Source: RGIG9115 sp045128915
Lineage (GTDB): Bacteria > Bacillota > Clostridia > UBA1381
DNA length: 46,937 nt
Direction of reading: 5' to 3'
NCBI GenBank assembly: GCA_045128915.1
Contig: JBGVIT010000029.1
Location: 1 to 46,937 of the forward strand
This document shows, one piece after another, positions 1-9,062 of this stretch (position 1 is its first letter; each line of letters begins with the position of its first letter). The notes under the pieces were generated by a model. That model was not told the DNA's origin, made no database searches, and saw nothing but the letters and a program-made list of their open reading frames with translations. Position numbers and translations under genes: made by a program.

Positions 1-2
1 AA

Positions 3-200
3 AAAGAGCAGAACAAAAATGTCAGGGTACTAAGTCTTGATTATACGGTGTCTTTTGAAGACGGATTAACTGCAGGTGATGTCATTGCGGATGAAAATGT
101 GAATGTAAGCGATGATGTATGCAGAAAACTCAGCCGTAGAAATTACAGGCTTTTATCATATACACCAGCTCAGTGTTTCATGCAACGTAAAGCAGCATAG
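3..200 (+). pseudogene. C-terminal 65 residues of an unidentified protein, cut by the window edge
   Basis: The third frame is open from the window edge to a TAG at 198-200. The peptide contains SLDYTVSFEDGLTAGDVIADENV, given here as SLDYTVSFEDG and LTAGDVIADENV, and ends MQRKAA. The acidic stretch with GDVIADENV loosely resembles the linker of sigma-70-like proteins carried by Clostridial mobile elements, but no DNA-binding region follows. It may be the tail of an intact gene or a truncated one; the start lies outside the window. Function is unknown, and the pseudogene label only reflects that it is partial. Confidence 0.35.
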
Positions 201-280
201 GGGGTGTATACCGACAACAGAAATGACCAAGAAAAAAACTTACGGGAAACAAAATTTTAAAATCTAAGGAGGAAAAGGAA

Positions 281-669
281 ATGTTAGAAAAGGACAAGGA
301 TTTATTCGGTGATTTTGGTGATTTGGATTTGGGAAGTGATTTTGGAAAGGATTTTGCTGATTTCACACCCATAGACGACGGAAGTGATATCTTGATACAA
401 AGCATCAGATACTTCTTAATGATGTTATTGATTATAACTGCTGTGAGGTTAATGCCAAGCAGGGAACACAAATCAAGAAGCATTATTTTGAAGGTGATTT
501 GTCAGAGGATAAGATAAACGAAATCCTGAATGGGGAAGAAATCAAAGAGAAACCAGAAAAAATATCAATTAACTATACCAGGCTTAGAAAATATTTCCCT
601 AAAGATTATACACAAAAGCAATGTGAAGAGGCTTTGTGGGAGATACTTGATAAGTGGTTTAGAAGATAA
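281..669 (+). pseudogene. Small acidic protein reading into a second frame; possible decayed ParB-like mobile-element gene
   Basis: ATG 281 has a strong AAGGAGG (266-272) 8 bases upstream. The first 37 residues are acidic and repetitive (GDFGDLDLGSDFG), then the frame degenerates and stops at 517. A second frame is open without a good start from 388 to a TAA at 667-669. It carries a credible C-terminus (GDLSEDKINEILNGEE, then RLRKYFPKDYTQKQCEEALW, ending DKWFRR) that resembles the tail of ParB-like partition proteins of integrative elements. The simplest reading is one gene broken by a frameshift or internal deletion near 385-400. Two separate small genes remain possible. The ParB link is from memory of the family and is tentative. 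Confidence 0.4.
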
Positions 670-672
670 CAA

Positions 673-700
673 AAAATCTCGTCTTTAGGGACAAGATTTT
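673..700 (+). terminator. Hairpin after the small mobile-element-like gene
   Basis: An 11-base stem with one mismatch (673-683 with 690-700, loop 684-689) begins 4 bases after the stop at 669. It is followed by a short T-rich stretch. A weak intrinsic terminator for the preceding reading frames is likely. Confidence 0.45.
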
Positions 701-754
701 GTTATATCGATAAACTATAGAAATACTGGCATACTTCGAAAGGGATGCTTGATG

Positions 755-798
755 CACCTCGGTGGAGAAATAAAAGTCTTCATCTGAGGTGTTTTTTT
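755..798 (+). terminator. Rho-independent terminator
   Basis: CACCTC (755-760) pairs with GAGGTG (786-791), with further partial pairing inside, and is followed by seven T (792-798). This is a good intrinsic terminator on the plus strand and closes the left-edge element. No gene lies between it and the regulator on the other strand. Confidence 0.6.
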
Positions 799-851
799 AT
801 GAAAATATATAGGAAAACTTTATTATTTGATTTTATAGAAGAAGAAAGTAA

Positions 852-886
852 AAACAAGAGGTGTTGTTAATGAACGCCTCTTGTTT
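852..886 (-). terminator. Terminator of the minus-strand regulator gene, possibly bidirectional
   Basis: A 14-base stem (852-865 with 873-886, one G-U pair, 7-base loop) lies about 70 bases beyond the stop of the AraC-type gene. Read on the minus strand it is followed by a run of T, as expected for an intrinsic terminator. On the plus strand the T run is weaker. Confidence 0.65.
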
Positions 887-953
887 ATATACTTTAATAG
901 ATATAAACTGATAAATCATAGAAAAAGCAGTTATCAAAACACAGTTCCACTTT

Positions 954-3191
954 TTACATGTTGTATTTTCCAGGGGTTATTCCCACATGCTTTATAAATG
1001 CTCTTGTGAAAGTTTTTGTGTTAGTGTATCCGACACGATGCGCAACATCATTTAAGGAGCATTTTTCGGATTTTATAATTTCACATGCCTTTTCTATACG
1101 TATTTTATTAAGGTAGTCTGACATTGACTGACCTGTCTGCTGTTTAAAGAGTTTTAAGAAATAATCACGGCTAAGTCCTATATTAATCGCTACTGAGTCG
1201 CTTGTAAGTTGTGAATTTGAGTAATTTTGTAAAATATATTCTTCTGCCTTTTTGGAAACCGAAAGCGGTTTTTCTTTGTTTTCGTTAATGAATTTACAAA
1301 TTGATTTGCAATACTTATTCAATGCTGATATAGGGTTGCTTGCATTGTCTGAATTCATAATAATATCAATAGGTGCATAATGTTGAATAAATTCTTGAAT
1401 TTTTGGACTTTCTATTGATGTAATTGCCATAAATGCATCATTCATTGATGATATGATTCGTGTAAGAATATAGCGTGCGTGAGGGGTAGACAAATCTGTT
1501 CCTGTAAACGCGCAAGCATTTCTAATTGTTGTTTTTGATTGTTCGTAATCTCCGTTTATTATATGGGTATATAGCCTTTTATAACAATGCGTAAGTTGCA
1601 TGTTAATGCTGTCATTGCTAAAATCTATATCATCATAGAAATGACACTCTCCTGCATGTTCTTCATGGTATAAAAGAACTGACGATTCTGTAAATGCTTG
1701 ATGGAGCATTTCATATGAGTTGTAGGTAGAACTACAAAAATAATTTAGCGAAAGGTTGAAATGCTTTCGAACTGTAGATGAAATATCCTGGAAAACTTTA
1801 TTGAGTTTATTTTTATAGTCATAGTTTTCACGAAATGTAATAATTGAGACTATTGAATTCTCGAATTCTATTATTTTGTTGGAAAGAGTTATATTGTCAA
1901 GCATTTCTGACAATATGTTTTCTATAATAAATTTAGATATAGATATGTTTTGTTCTATTCCCTCAGCATTGTGTTCGAAAAATAGTTCTTCCGGTGAATC
2001 GAATGTTATTGATGCAACTAAATAAATGCAGTCTTCATTAAGAGCAACTATTTTTTCTGGATTGTTTGGTATTTTGTTGTACTTAAGCCATTGTGAGAGT
2101 TGCATGGAAAGAAGTAGATTGTTTTGATCAAGATACATTTCTTTTTGCTGTAGAATTTCCTTTTCAAGATTATTTAATCCCATATTTATAAACTCAAAGG
2201 AGTCTACATCATTATTTGTGTTAATATGCGATTTTATGTATTGAATAATATTGTTTATAGGATTGTATTGTATTTCAATAAACAGTTTAAACAAAATAAT
2301 ACCCAAAAGAAGGGCCATCACGAAAAGACTGAGGCTAATAAAGATATATGTATTTTGTGAAGAAGATATTGCATGCAAATCAGTTATATAAAAATATTTA
2401 AGCTCGCATACAGAAGAATTGATCGTTGTTGCAAAAATATTGTTTTCTGTATATGCTGATATGTTTTTGTGTGACATAGTTTCTATAAGAGATAATGAAG
2501 ATTCTTTGTTGTCACTATTAGAACTTATAAGAAGCTGCTCGTTTTGGAAAACAAAAAAGCTATCTGTTTTCGGGAGATTGTTACGAAGTACCTTTTTGGC
2601 ATCGGATAGGATGAACACTCTGGCAGGTGACACATTGCTTGTAACCGGAAGATTAGCAGACAATGCAAAGGTATCAGAAACAGGAAATGTACAAAAATAT
2701 GAATCGCCTTTATACGATGTTGTTTTGTCAAATAAATCTTTTTCCATTTTATCGGTATATGCATTAAAATATTCACTCTTGTAGAAAAAACCCGATGAAT
2801 GTATAACATAATCAGAGTCAAAAGGAAAAATTACAATTTCAGAAATATTTTCATTTGATAAAAGAAAAGATTTTAATTTGGTAGAAAGTGTTTTCATTGC
2901 AAAAACATCATCATTTTTGTTTATATCATCACATAACTGTTTGATTTGTTCGTCAAAATAAAGCTGATTTTGAATGAAGTAACAATCGAAAATAATTCGA
3001 TCAAATTTATCTGAAAAGTTTTTTGCGTAGGAAGTTGCGGTATCAGAAACGTAATCTTTGATTATATTATTACCAATTCCAAAAGAAATCATGCTTGCAA
3101 TAAAAGGTATCAGCAACATGATTGCATATGAAAATATTAAAACATTTATTATTTTATGTGTACTGAAAATTCTGCGTAAGTGCTTTAACAT
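954..3191 (-). CDS. AraC-family transcriptional regulator with membrane-bound extracellular sensor
   Basis: 745 residues. A membrane segment at about 13-39 and a second at about 281-305 enclose a roughly 240-residue extracellular region with the size and layout of a Cache-type sensor; that fold is inferred. After a cytoplasmic middle region, residues 649-745 form a double helix-turn-helix AraC domain (SRDYFLKLFKQQTGQSM; NDVAHRVGYTNTKTFTRAF; ending ITPGKYNM). This layout is common in Firmicutes regulators that sit beside polysaccharide loci and sense extracellular sugar or a solute-binding protein. GGAG lies just upstream of ATG 3191. It is divergent from the GH65 gene and is the only regulator in the window, so it is the natural candidate for controlling the pectin operons and perhaps itself. 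Confidence 0.9.
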   Translation of the reverse strand: MLKHLRRIFSTHKIINVLIFSYAIMLLIPFIASMISFGIGNNIIKDYVSDTATSYAKNFSDKFDRIIFDCYFIQNQLYFDEQIKQLCDDINKNDDVFAMKTLSTKLKSFLLSNENISEIVIFPFDSDYVIHSSGFFYKSEYFNAYTDKMEKDLFDKTTSYKGDSYFCTFPVSDTFALSANLPVTSNVSPARVFILSDAKKVLRNNLPKTDSFFVFQNEQLLISSNSDNKESSLSLIETMSHKNISAYTENNIFATTINSSVCELKYFYITDLHAISSSQNTYIFISLSLFVMALLLGIILFKLFIEIQYNPINNIIQYIKSHINTNNDVDSFEFINMGLNNLEKEILQQKEMYLDQNNLLLSMQLSQWLKYNKIPNNPEKIVALNEDCIYLVASITFDSPEELFFEHNAEGIEQNISISKFIIENILSEMLDNITLSNKIIEFENSIVSIITFRENYDYKNKLNKVFQDISSTVRKHFNLSLNYFCSSTYNSYEMLHQAFTESSVLLYHEEHAGECHFYDDIDFSNDSINMQLTHCYKRLYTHIINGDYEQSKTTIRNACAFTGTDLSTPHARYILTRIISSMNDAFMAITSIESPKIQEFIQHYAPIDIIMNSDNASNPISALNKYCKSICKFINENKEKPLSVSKKAEEYILQNYSNSQLTSDSVAINIGLSRDYFLKLFKQQTGQSMSDYLNKIRIEKACEIIKSEKCSLNDVAHRVGYTNTKTFTRAFIKHVGITPGKYNM

Positions 3192-3228
3192 AATACGGTC
3201 TCCTTTTTTGTAATTGCTTGCCTATAAA

Positions 3229-3258
3229 ATTATAGCATAATCAAGATATGATTGTCAA
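3229..3258 (-). promoter_or_regulatory. Consensus sigma-A promoter of the AraC-type regulator
   Basis: Read on the minus strand, TTGACA (3258-3253) and TATAAT (3234-3229) are separated by 18 bases, about 40 bases upstream of ATG 3191. This is close to perfect consensus. Upstream of the -35, at 3285-3276 on the same strand, is TGTCCGTTGT, followed 11 bases later by TAGCCGTTT. Both resemble the TGTCYGTTT repeats at the plus-strand promoters, which suggests autoregulation. Confidence 0.8.
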
Positions 3259-3339
3259 GGAAACGAAACGGCTATACAACGGACAAAAATGGTGTTTTTT
3301 AAAACGAAATAAACGTTTTTGACCCCTTAAAACCTTAAT

Positions 3340-3374
3340 TGTCTGTTTACTGAACAAATCCAATGAAGTATAAT
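3340..3374 (+). promoter_or_regulatory. Promoter of the GH65 fusion gene with one TGTCTGTTT box
   Basis: TTTACT (3346-3351), 17 bases, TATAAT (3369-3374). TGTCTGTTT (3340-3348) overlaps the -35 exactly as in the two promoters at 6372 and 26769. Only one copy of the box is clear here; the position 10 bases upstream does not match. Confidence 0.7.
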
Positions 3375-3423
3375 TATAGTGTAATATAATATCGCTCAAG
3401 TGATGAAAGGAATGATTATAAAG

Positions 3424-6351
3424 ATGAGAACAAATTATAATATACGGGCGGCTTTATTCGATCTTGATGGGGTAATTGCGTTTACTGATAAATACCATTA
3501 CCTTGCATGGAAGAAACTTGCGGAAGAAGAAGGATGGTATTTTGATAAGGACATAAACAACCGTTTAAGAGGCATTCCCAGGATGGCGTCGCTAGAGGTT
3601 ATTTTAGAGTGTAATAATGTAAGTCTTGATAATGCCGAAAAAGAAAGACTTGCAAAAATAAAGAATGATTATTATGTTGAGCTTATAAAAGATGTAAATG
3701 ATGAGGATGTATACACAGGAGTAACGGAGTTCATAAAAAAGCTTCGTGAAGAAGGTGTAAAAACAGCTGTATGTTCGTCAAGCAAAAATGCAAATGAGGT
3801 GCTTAGTTATCTGAGTATTTCGGAATTATTTGATGCAGTTGTGACAGGAAATGACATTAAAAACGCAAAACCTGATCCTGAAATCTTCCTTTTGGGTGCA
3901 GAAAAAGTCGGAATTCATCCGTTTAACTGTGTTGTTTTTGAGGATGCACTTATGGGCATTGAGGGAGCAAGGCGTGCGGGAATGAAAACCTGCGGAGTCG
4001 GTAACGTAGAAACAAAAGGCAGAGCGGATGAATTTATTTGTGAATATAGCGAAATTGATATCGAAAATTTTCTTGAATCAGGGAAAAAATGTTTTTTTGA
4101 AACAACTGCTTTTACTCTTACTGAAAAGGATTTTGGCTTAAACAATTTAAACCATACAGAAAGCCTTTTTGCACTGGGTAATGGATATATGGGTATTCGT
4201 GGTGTTTATGATGAAACGGATGTTGAGACACAGGATAAGGAAATTCCCGGAATGTATATCAATGAGGTGTATGAAAAAGAGGAATATAAGCATCTTTGGG
4301 ATTGTAAGGGGTTTGCAAGGGCCGAACAGTTTACTGTTAATCTTACAGACTGGAGATTTGTAAGTGTATACATAGACGGCGAAAAAGCTTGTTTTTCAAA
4401 CGGAACCATAAAAAATCATACCAGAGTTTTGGATATGGAAAGAGGTGTTTTAGAAAGAAAATTTGAATGGGAAAGCAGTAATGGCAAAAAAATTCTTGTA
4501 AGCTCTGTAAGAATGCTTAATATGAAGAGAGTTCACAGTGCGCAGATTTCATATTCAGTAACTCCGTTGAATTTTGACGGAATGATAGAGTTAGTATCTC
4601 AGGTAAAAACTATAAATGATACAAATGGAATTAAAGCAACGAAAAAAGGAGAAAGCGGCATAACGAATGGCATAAGATACGTAACTCTCAGAACAATTAA
4701 AACAGATATAATGGTTGCGATGGCATGCTCGCATAAAACTTATGGTGATGTTATTGAAGAAACAGAGAAAGAGGGAGAAAACGGTTTTGATTACATAATT
4801 AAAATGGATGTGAAAGAAGGAAAGACAGTTTCTCTCGAAAAATATGTTGCATTTTATACAAGTGCGGATGGAACAGATGACGAAATAAAAAGTGCGGTAA
4901 ACGAAGTCAAAAGAAATATGTCGGACGGATTTTCGGCGCTTGCATATGAGCAGGCAAGCTTCTGGGATAGGCATTGGAAAAAAGGCAATGTTGTGATAAA
5001 AGGAAATAAAAAGGATGATTTTGCGGTAAGATTTAATCTTTTCCATTTAAGACAACAGGTTCCTTCAAAAGGTGCAAAATCTGTTGGTGCAACGGGACTT
5101 ACCGGTTATTCATATAGCGGTAAAATTTTCTGGGATACAGAAATGTATATTATTCCATATATAAATTATACAAGACCCGAAGAAACCAAAGAAATGCTTA
5201 TGTATCGTTATAAAATTCTTGATAAGGCGAGAAAAAGAGCAAAGGAACTTGATGGTGTAGGTGCATTGTATTCGTGGTGTAGTATAGATGGTGATGAAAC
5301 GAGCGTTGTTTTTGAAGCCTCGACTGCGGAGTACCACATAGAGTGCGATATAGCATATGCCATAAATCGTTATTACCGTTCGACGGGAGATGAGGAGTTT
5401 CTATATAACTATGGTGCTGAAATTTTGTTTGAAACTGCAAGGTTTATGTTTGGTAGAGGTGAATATATCGAAGAGCAGGGCGGAAGATTTTGTTTGAATG
5501 CTGTATGCGGGCCTGATGAATATGCATGTGGAGTAAACAATAATTTCTATACAAATATGATGCTTAAATTTCATTTTCTTTTTGCAGCTGAAGTGTATGA
5601 TAAAATCAAGAGAGAGAATAAGGAGATTTTAACTGCTTTGGTAGAAAAAACAGGAATTTCGGAAGCAGAAGTTATGAATTGGAAACAGGCGGCAGAAAAA
5701 ATGTATTATCGGTATAATGAAAGATTGGGAATTTTTGAACAGGACGATTCGTTTGTTACAAATTCGCCGGTAGATATGGACTCTGTGCCCAAAAACTTTG
5801 ATGTAAGAATGATAATGCACCCTCTTGATCTGTGGAGGAAACAGATACTTAAGCAAGCTGATGTTGTTATGCTTATGTTTGTTTTAGGTGAGAATTATTC
5901 TCTTGAGGAAAAGAAAGCGAATTATGAATATTATGAACCCAAAACCAATCATGGCTCATCACTTTCGCCTGCCGTTCATTCAATTGTGGCAAATGAAGTT
6001 GGAAAGTATAATGAAGCATATGACTATTTTAAAAGTGCAGCATATATGGATTTGTGTGACTTTAAAAAGAATGCGTCATCAGGAATACATATGGCGTGTT
6101 TGGGCGGAACATGGATGAATGTTGTAAATGGTTTCTTGGGAATGCGTGATTATAAGGATAAACTAATTTTCAATCCACATTTACCAAAAGAATGGGAAAG
6201 CTGTGAGCTCAATTTTGTTTATCGTGGAAGCGAAATAAAGATAAAGGCAGAACAGGGTAAGACAGAATTCATTTTGCTTGCTGGTAATGCTGTTGAATTT
6301 GAGTGTTGCGGTAAAATATACACTCTTTCGGACAAGCTTACAATAAACTAA
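3424..6351 (+). CDS. Fusion of beta-phosphoglucomutase-like HAD domain and GH65 glycoside phosphorylase
   Basis: 975 residues from ATG 3424, chosen for the GAAAGGA at 3405-3411; in-frame GTG 3400, ATG 3403 and ATG 3412 are alternatives. Residues 8-218 are a HAD phosphatase/mutase domain with LFDLDGV (nucleophile D13, acid/base D15) and a late KPDPEIF motif, as in beta-phosphoglucomutase. Residues 225-975 are GH65, an inverting phosphorylase family; the catalytic acid is E699 in GPDEY. GH65 enzymes split alpha-glucosides with phosphate into beta-glucose-1-phosphate, which the mutase turns into glucose-6-phosphate, so the two steps are fused. There is no signal peptide: cytoplasmic. GH65 specificities include kojibiose, nigerose, trehalose and glucosyl-rhamnose; the RG-I setting favours the last, by inference. 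It is divergent from the regulator gene. Confidence 0.9.
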   Translation: MRTNYNIRAALFDLDGVIAFTDKYHYLAWKKLAEEEGWYFDKDINNRLRGIPRMASLEVILECNNVSLDNAEKERLAKIKNDYYVELIKDVNDEDVYTGVTEFIKKLREEGVKTAVCSSSKNANEVLSYLSISELFDAVVTGNDIKNAKPDPEIFLLGAEKVGIHPFNCVVFEDALMGIEGARRAGMKTCGVGNVETKGRADEFICEYSEIDIENFLESGKKCFFETTAFTLTEKDFGLNNLNHTESLFALGNGYMGIRGVYDETDVETQDKEIPGMYINEVYEKEEYKHLWDCKGFARAEQFTVNLTDWRFVSVYIDGEKACFSNGTIKNHTRVLDMERGVLERKFEWESSNGKKILVSSVRMLNMKRVHSAQISYSVTPLNFDGMIELVSQVKTINDTNGIKATKKGESGITNGIRYVTLRTIKTDIMVAMACSHKTYGDVIEETEKEGENGFDYIIKMDVKEGKTVSLEKYVAFYTSADGTDDEIKSAVNEVKRNMSDGFSALAYEQASFWDRHWKKGNVVIKGNKKDDFAVRFNLFHLRQQVPSKGAKSVGATGLTGYSYSGKIFWDTEMYIIPYINYTRPEETKEMLMYRYKILDKARKRAKELDGVGALYSWCSIDGDETSVVFEASTAEYHIECDIAYAINRYYRSTGDEEFLYNYGAEILFETARFMFGRGEYIEEQGGRFCLNAVCGPDEYACGVNNNFYTNMMLKFHFLFAAEVYDKIKRENKEILTALVEKTGISEAEVMNWKQAAEKMYYRYNERLGIFEQDDSFVTNSPVDMDSVPKNFDVRMIMHPLDLWRKQILKQADVVMLMFVLGENYSLEEKKANYEYYEPKTNHGSSLSPAVHSIVANEVGKYNEAYDYFKSAAYMDLCDFKKNASSGIHMACLGGTWMNVVNGFLGMRDYKDKLIFNPHLPKEWESCELNFVYRGSEIKIKAEQGKTEFILLAGNAVEFECCGKIYTLSDKLTIN

Positions 6352-6371
6352 AAACGGGTTTTGGTGCTGTA

Positions 6372-6416
6372 TGTCTGTTTCTGTCCGTTTACATTGGATG
6401 CTACAAATGATAAAAT
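6372..6416 (+). promoter_or_regulatory. Promoter with tandem TGTCYGTTT repeats upstream of the SLH protein gene
   Basis: TGTCTGTTT (6372-6380) and TGTCCGTTT (6382-6390) are direct repeats with a 10-base period. The second runs into a -35 of TTTACA (6388-6393), followed by a 17-base spacer and TAAAAT (6411-6416). The layout is nearly identical at 26769-26813. Direct repeats one helical turn apart touching the -35 are typical of AraC-type activator sites. This probably drives the operon from 6457 onward. Confidence 0.8.
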
Positions 6417-6456
6417 TGTAATATATGAAACATTATTAAAGAAGAGAGGGATGTTT

Positions 6457-9051
6457 ATGTTTAAAAGTAGATTAACAGCGACTATATTATTATTTGCGAT
6501 GCTTTTGACAAGTGTACCGTTTTGCGATACCGTTGAGGCAAAAAGCGGCATAGATGACATAGCGATATTGAATGCAATGGGGATTTCAGCAGTTGAGTCT
6601 GATGGATATATTACAAGAGGTGATTTTACTGTTTTAACTGTTCAAGCTGCGGGTATTGAACATCATGGCGTATCTGATGAGCTGTTTTCTGACACTTCGG
6701 GAGAACAAGGTGAATATATAGCGGCTGCTTCTATGTTTGGATATGTTAATGGAATGGATGGCGATAGATTTTGTCCAAACGATATTATTTCAATTAAGGA
6801 TGCAACAACTATAGCGTTGAGAGTGTTAGGGTTTGGATCCTATGCACAGTCGGATATGAGGGAAAACATAATAAGCCTTTTGAAGCTTTCGGATTCTATA
6901 CCAACAGATGGGGATTTAAAATGTTCTGATGCCAGTGTACTTATAATGAATATGCTTGAGGCTGGATATGCTGTACACAATGGTCAGGAACTGGGTGTAA
7001 GTGATGAAACATTGATGTATAAGATACATGGGGTATATCGTGCACGCGGTAAGATAAACGGAGTTAAAGGGATTTCGTTATTTGGTTATCCTGACATAGA
7101 CAACGATGAGATTTGTATTGATAATAAAATATATATAAATGAGGCATATGCGGAATATGAGTATCTTGGAAACGTTGCGAATGTTTACATAAAGGAATAC
7201 GAAGATTACGGTGCAGTAATTTGGCTTGGCGGTATTAAAAGCAATAGCATAAAAGTTACAAGTAGTGATATCGAAGATGTATCGGGTTTTGATCAAAATG
7301 ACAACGCATCGCCAAGTGTCGTATATAGTGTAAGCGACAGTAGAACAAAGACAGAACGTGTTGATGCTAATGCTATGGTATATATAAACGGTGTAAATAC
7401 GGTTTCGGTATCAAACAGTGACTTAAAGCCTGAAAGTGGAACTGTTATGCTAATAGATTCAGATGACAATGGTAGTTCAGATATTGTGATAATCGAAAAG
7501 TACGATTATTATATGGTTGAGAATGTGGATTATCATTCGCAGATTATATATAGCGAAGGCAAACCGGAAATTAAAATAAATAGCTTTAGTGAAGACGAAA
7601 TAAGTATAATATATGACAAAAAAACAGCTGCCTTTGAAGAAATAAAAAGTGGTATTGTACTTGCTGTTATGTGTACATACAAGACCGACGGAAAAATAGA
7701 TGCTAACAATGGTATTGTAATAGAAATTTTAAATAAAAGCATAAGCGGACAAGTAGATTCTATCAGACGTGATAACGAGATTTCGGTAAACAATACTGAA
7801 TATCGCTATATTGATTCACTTTATGAAATTCCCCAAATAGGAATATCCGGAGAGTTTTATCTTGGCAAATATGATGAGATTGTATATTGGGAAATCGGTA
7901 AAGGGACAGATGGACTTGAATATGGTTATCTGATGCGAGTTTACCCTTCTGATGCCGAAGAGGTTACCTATGTTAGTATATTTGACACAAAGGGGATAAA
8001 ACATAAGCTTGTGATTGATGATATAGATAAGGTTAGGTATTCTGGAGAGCTAAATGATAATTATCTTTTAGAGAAAAAAATCTCAAGGGATGATTTTCAC
8101 ACTGTATTTTCACAAAAACAGCTTGTGCGTTTTGCTAAAAACGGCGAAAGACTTACCAAAATACAGAAAGCAGTTGACGGAACAGCTGATAGTTCATACG
8201 CTGGTTATGATGAGGAAAGATTTTCTTTAGATCATGAAAGCAGTAATGAAAGATTGTATGCACAGTTCCTGTCGGAAAATTATAAAATTTCCACACAAAC
8301 TATAATGGTAGGAGTATCAAGGAACGGTAGCACAGATGATGACATTAAGATAGGCGGATTTGATTATTTTGGAACAGATTTAACAGGACTTAATATAAAG
8401 CTTTATGATTCAGATAAAACATTTGTTCCTACTGTAGTTGTTCTTACTTTTGACAATCTTGATGCTGCTGCTAAAAAGCCAAGTAACAGTTTTGTCAACA
8501 CAAAGTTTGCAGCATTGATTACAGAGCGTTATGAAATGGTAAACAGCGATGATGAGGTTGTTACTGCATACAAGGCTTATTGTGGCGGTGTTTTGGTAAA
8601 TATAGAGCCTGAGAATGATGAAGTATATGATGTAAAGGGAACAAACTGGTCAGGTGAAGCGAAGACTTGTTTCAATGACCTGGAACCGGGGGATGTTATC
8701 CAGTATGGCGTGAACAATAAAGGAAGAGTAAATTTACTTCATGTAATACACGACCATGATGATTTAACTCCAAGATACACCATGTTCAATTCAAATAATC
8801 ATATCAGTGAGATGAATACAGCTTTTGGTAAGGTGACTGAATTTAAAACCGGCAGTTATTTTAAATTGGACAGTTCATCTACAAGAAAGTATCCATTCGG
8901 AAGATATAAACCAAATGTATATCTGTATAACACAAATTCAGGTACTTGCACGCGGCTTCTTGAGATGACTAATCTTACAGAGGAAGATTATGTTTTCGTA
9001 AGATGTGCAAGAGCCGATGTGAAGGATATTGTGATTTACAGAAATGATTAA
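6457..9051 (+). CDS. Secreted SLH-domain surface protein of unknown function
   Basis: 864 residues from ATG 6457 (AGAGAGG 7 bases upstream; ATG 6451 and a much longer open frame also exist). A signal peptide ends near residue 27 (DTVEA). Residues about 31-180 hold two to three SLH-like repeats (AILNAMGISAVESDGYITRG; AAASMFGYVNGMDGDRFCP), which bind cell-wall polysaccharide, so the protein is probably surface-anchored by its N-terminus. The remaining 680 residues are rich in predicted beta structure, acidic and tyrosine-rich (AIVIWLGG-like and YDYYMVEN-like strands), and match no family I recognise. It is the first gene after an inducible-looking promoter and is followed by a second SLH protein, so a role in surface display or substrate binding is likely but unproven. 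Confidence 0.7.
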   Translation: MFKSRLTATILLFAMLLTSVPFCDTVEAKSGIDDIAILNAMGISAVESDGYITRGDFTVLTVQAAGIEHHGVSDELFSDTSGEQGEYIAAASMFGYVNGMDGDRFCPNDIISIKDATTIALRVLGFGSYAQSDMRENIISLLKLSDSIPTDGDLKCSDASVLIMNMLEAGYAVHNGQELGVSDETLMYKIHGVYRARGKINGVKGISLFGYPDIDNDEICIDNKIYINEAYAEYEYLGNVANVYIKEYEDYGAVIWLGGIKSNSIKVTSSDIEDVSGFDQNDNASPSVVYSVSDSRTKTERVDANAMVYINGVNTVSVSNSDLKPESGTVMLIDSDDNGSSDIVIIEKYDYYMVENVDYHSQIIYSEGKPEIKINSFSEDEISIIYDKKTAAFEEIKSGIVLAVMCTYKTDGKIDANNGIVIEILNKSISGQVDSIRRDNEISVNNTEYRYIDSLYEIPQIGISGEFYLGKYDEIVYWEIGKGTDGLEYGYLMRVYPSDAEEVTYVSIFDTKGIKHKLVIDDIDKVRYSGELNDNYLLEKKISRDDFHTVFSQKQLVRFAKNGERLTKIQKAVDGTADSSYAGYDEERFSLDHESSNERLYAQFLSENYKISTQTIMVGVSRNGSTDDDIKIGGFDYFGTDLTGLNIKLYDSDKTFVPTVVVLTFDNLDAAAKKPSNSFVNTKFAALITERYEMVNSDDEVVTAYKAYCGGVLVNIEPENDEVYDVKGTNWSGEAKTCFNDLEPGDVIQYGVNNKGRVNLLHVIHDHDDLTPRYTMFNSNNHISEMNTAFGKVTEFKTGSYFKLDSSSTRKYPFGRYKPNVYLYNTNSGTCTRLLEMTNLTEEDYVFVRCARADVKDIVIYRND

Positions 9052-9062
9052 TGGAGGTTTTT

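Noticed and set aside
4591..5046. 151-codon minus-strand open frame inside the GH65 gene
   Set aside because: Antisense to conserved GH65 sequence, with low-complexity Ile/Phe/Cys composition; no start site and no family resemblance.
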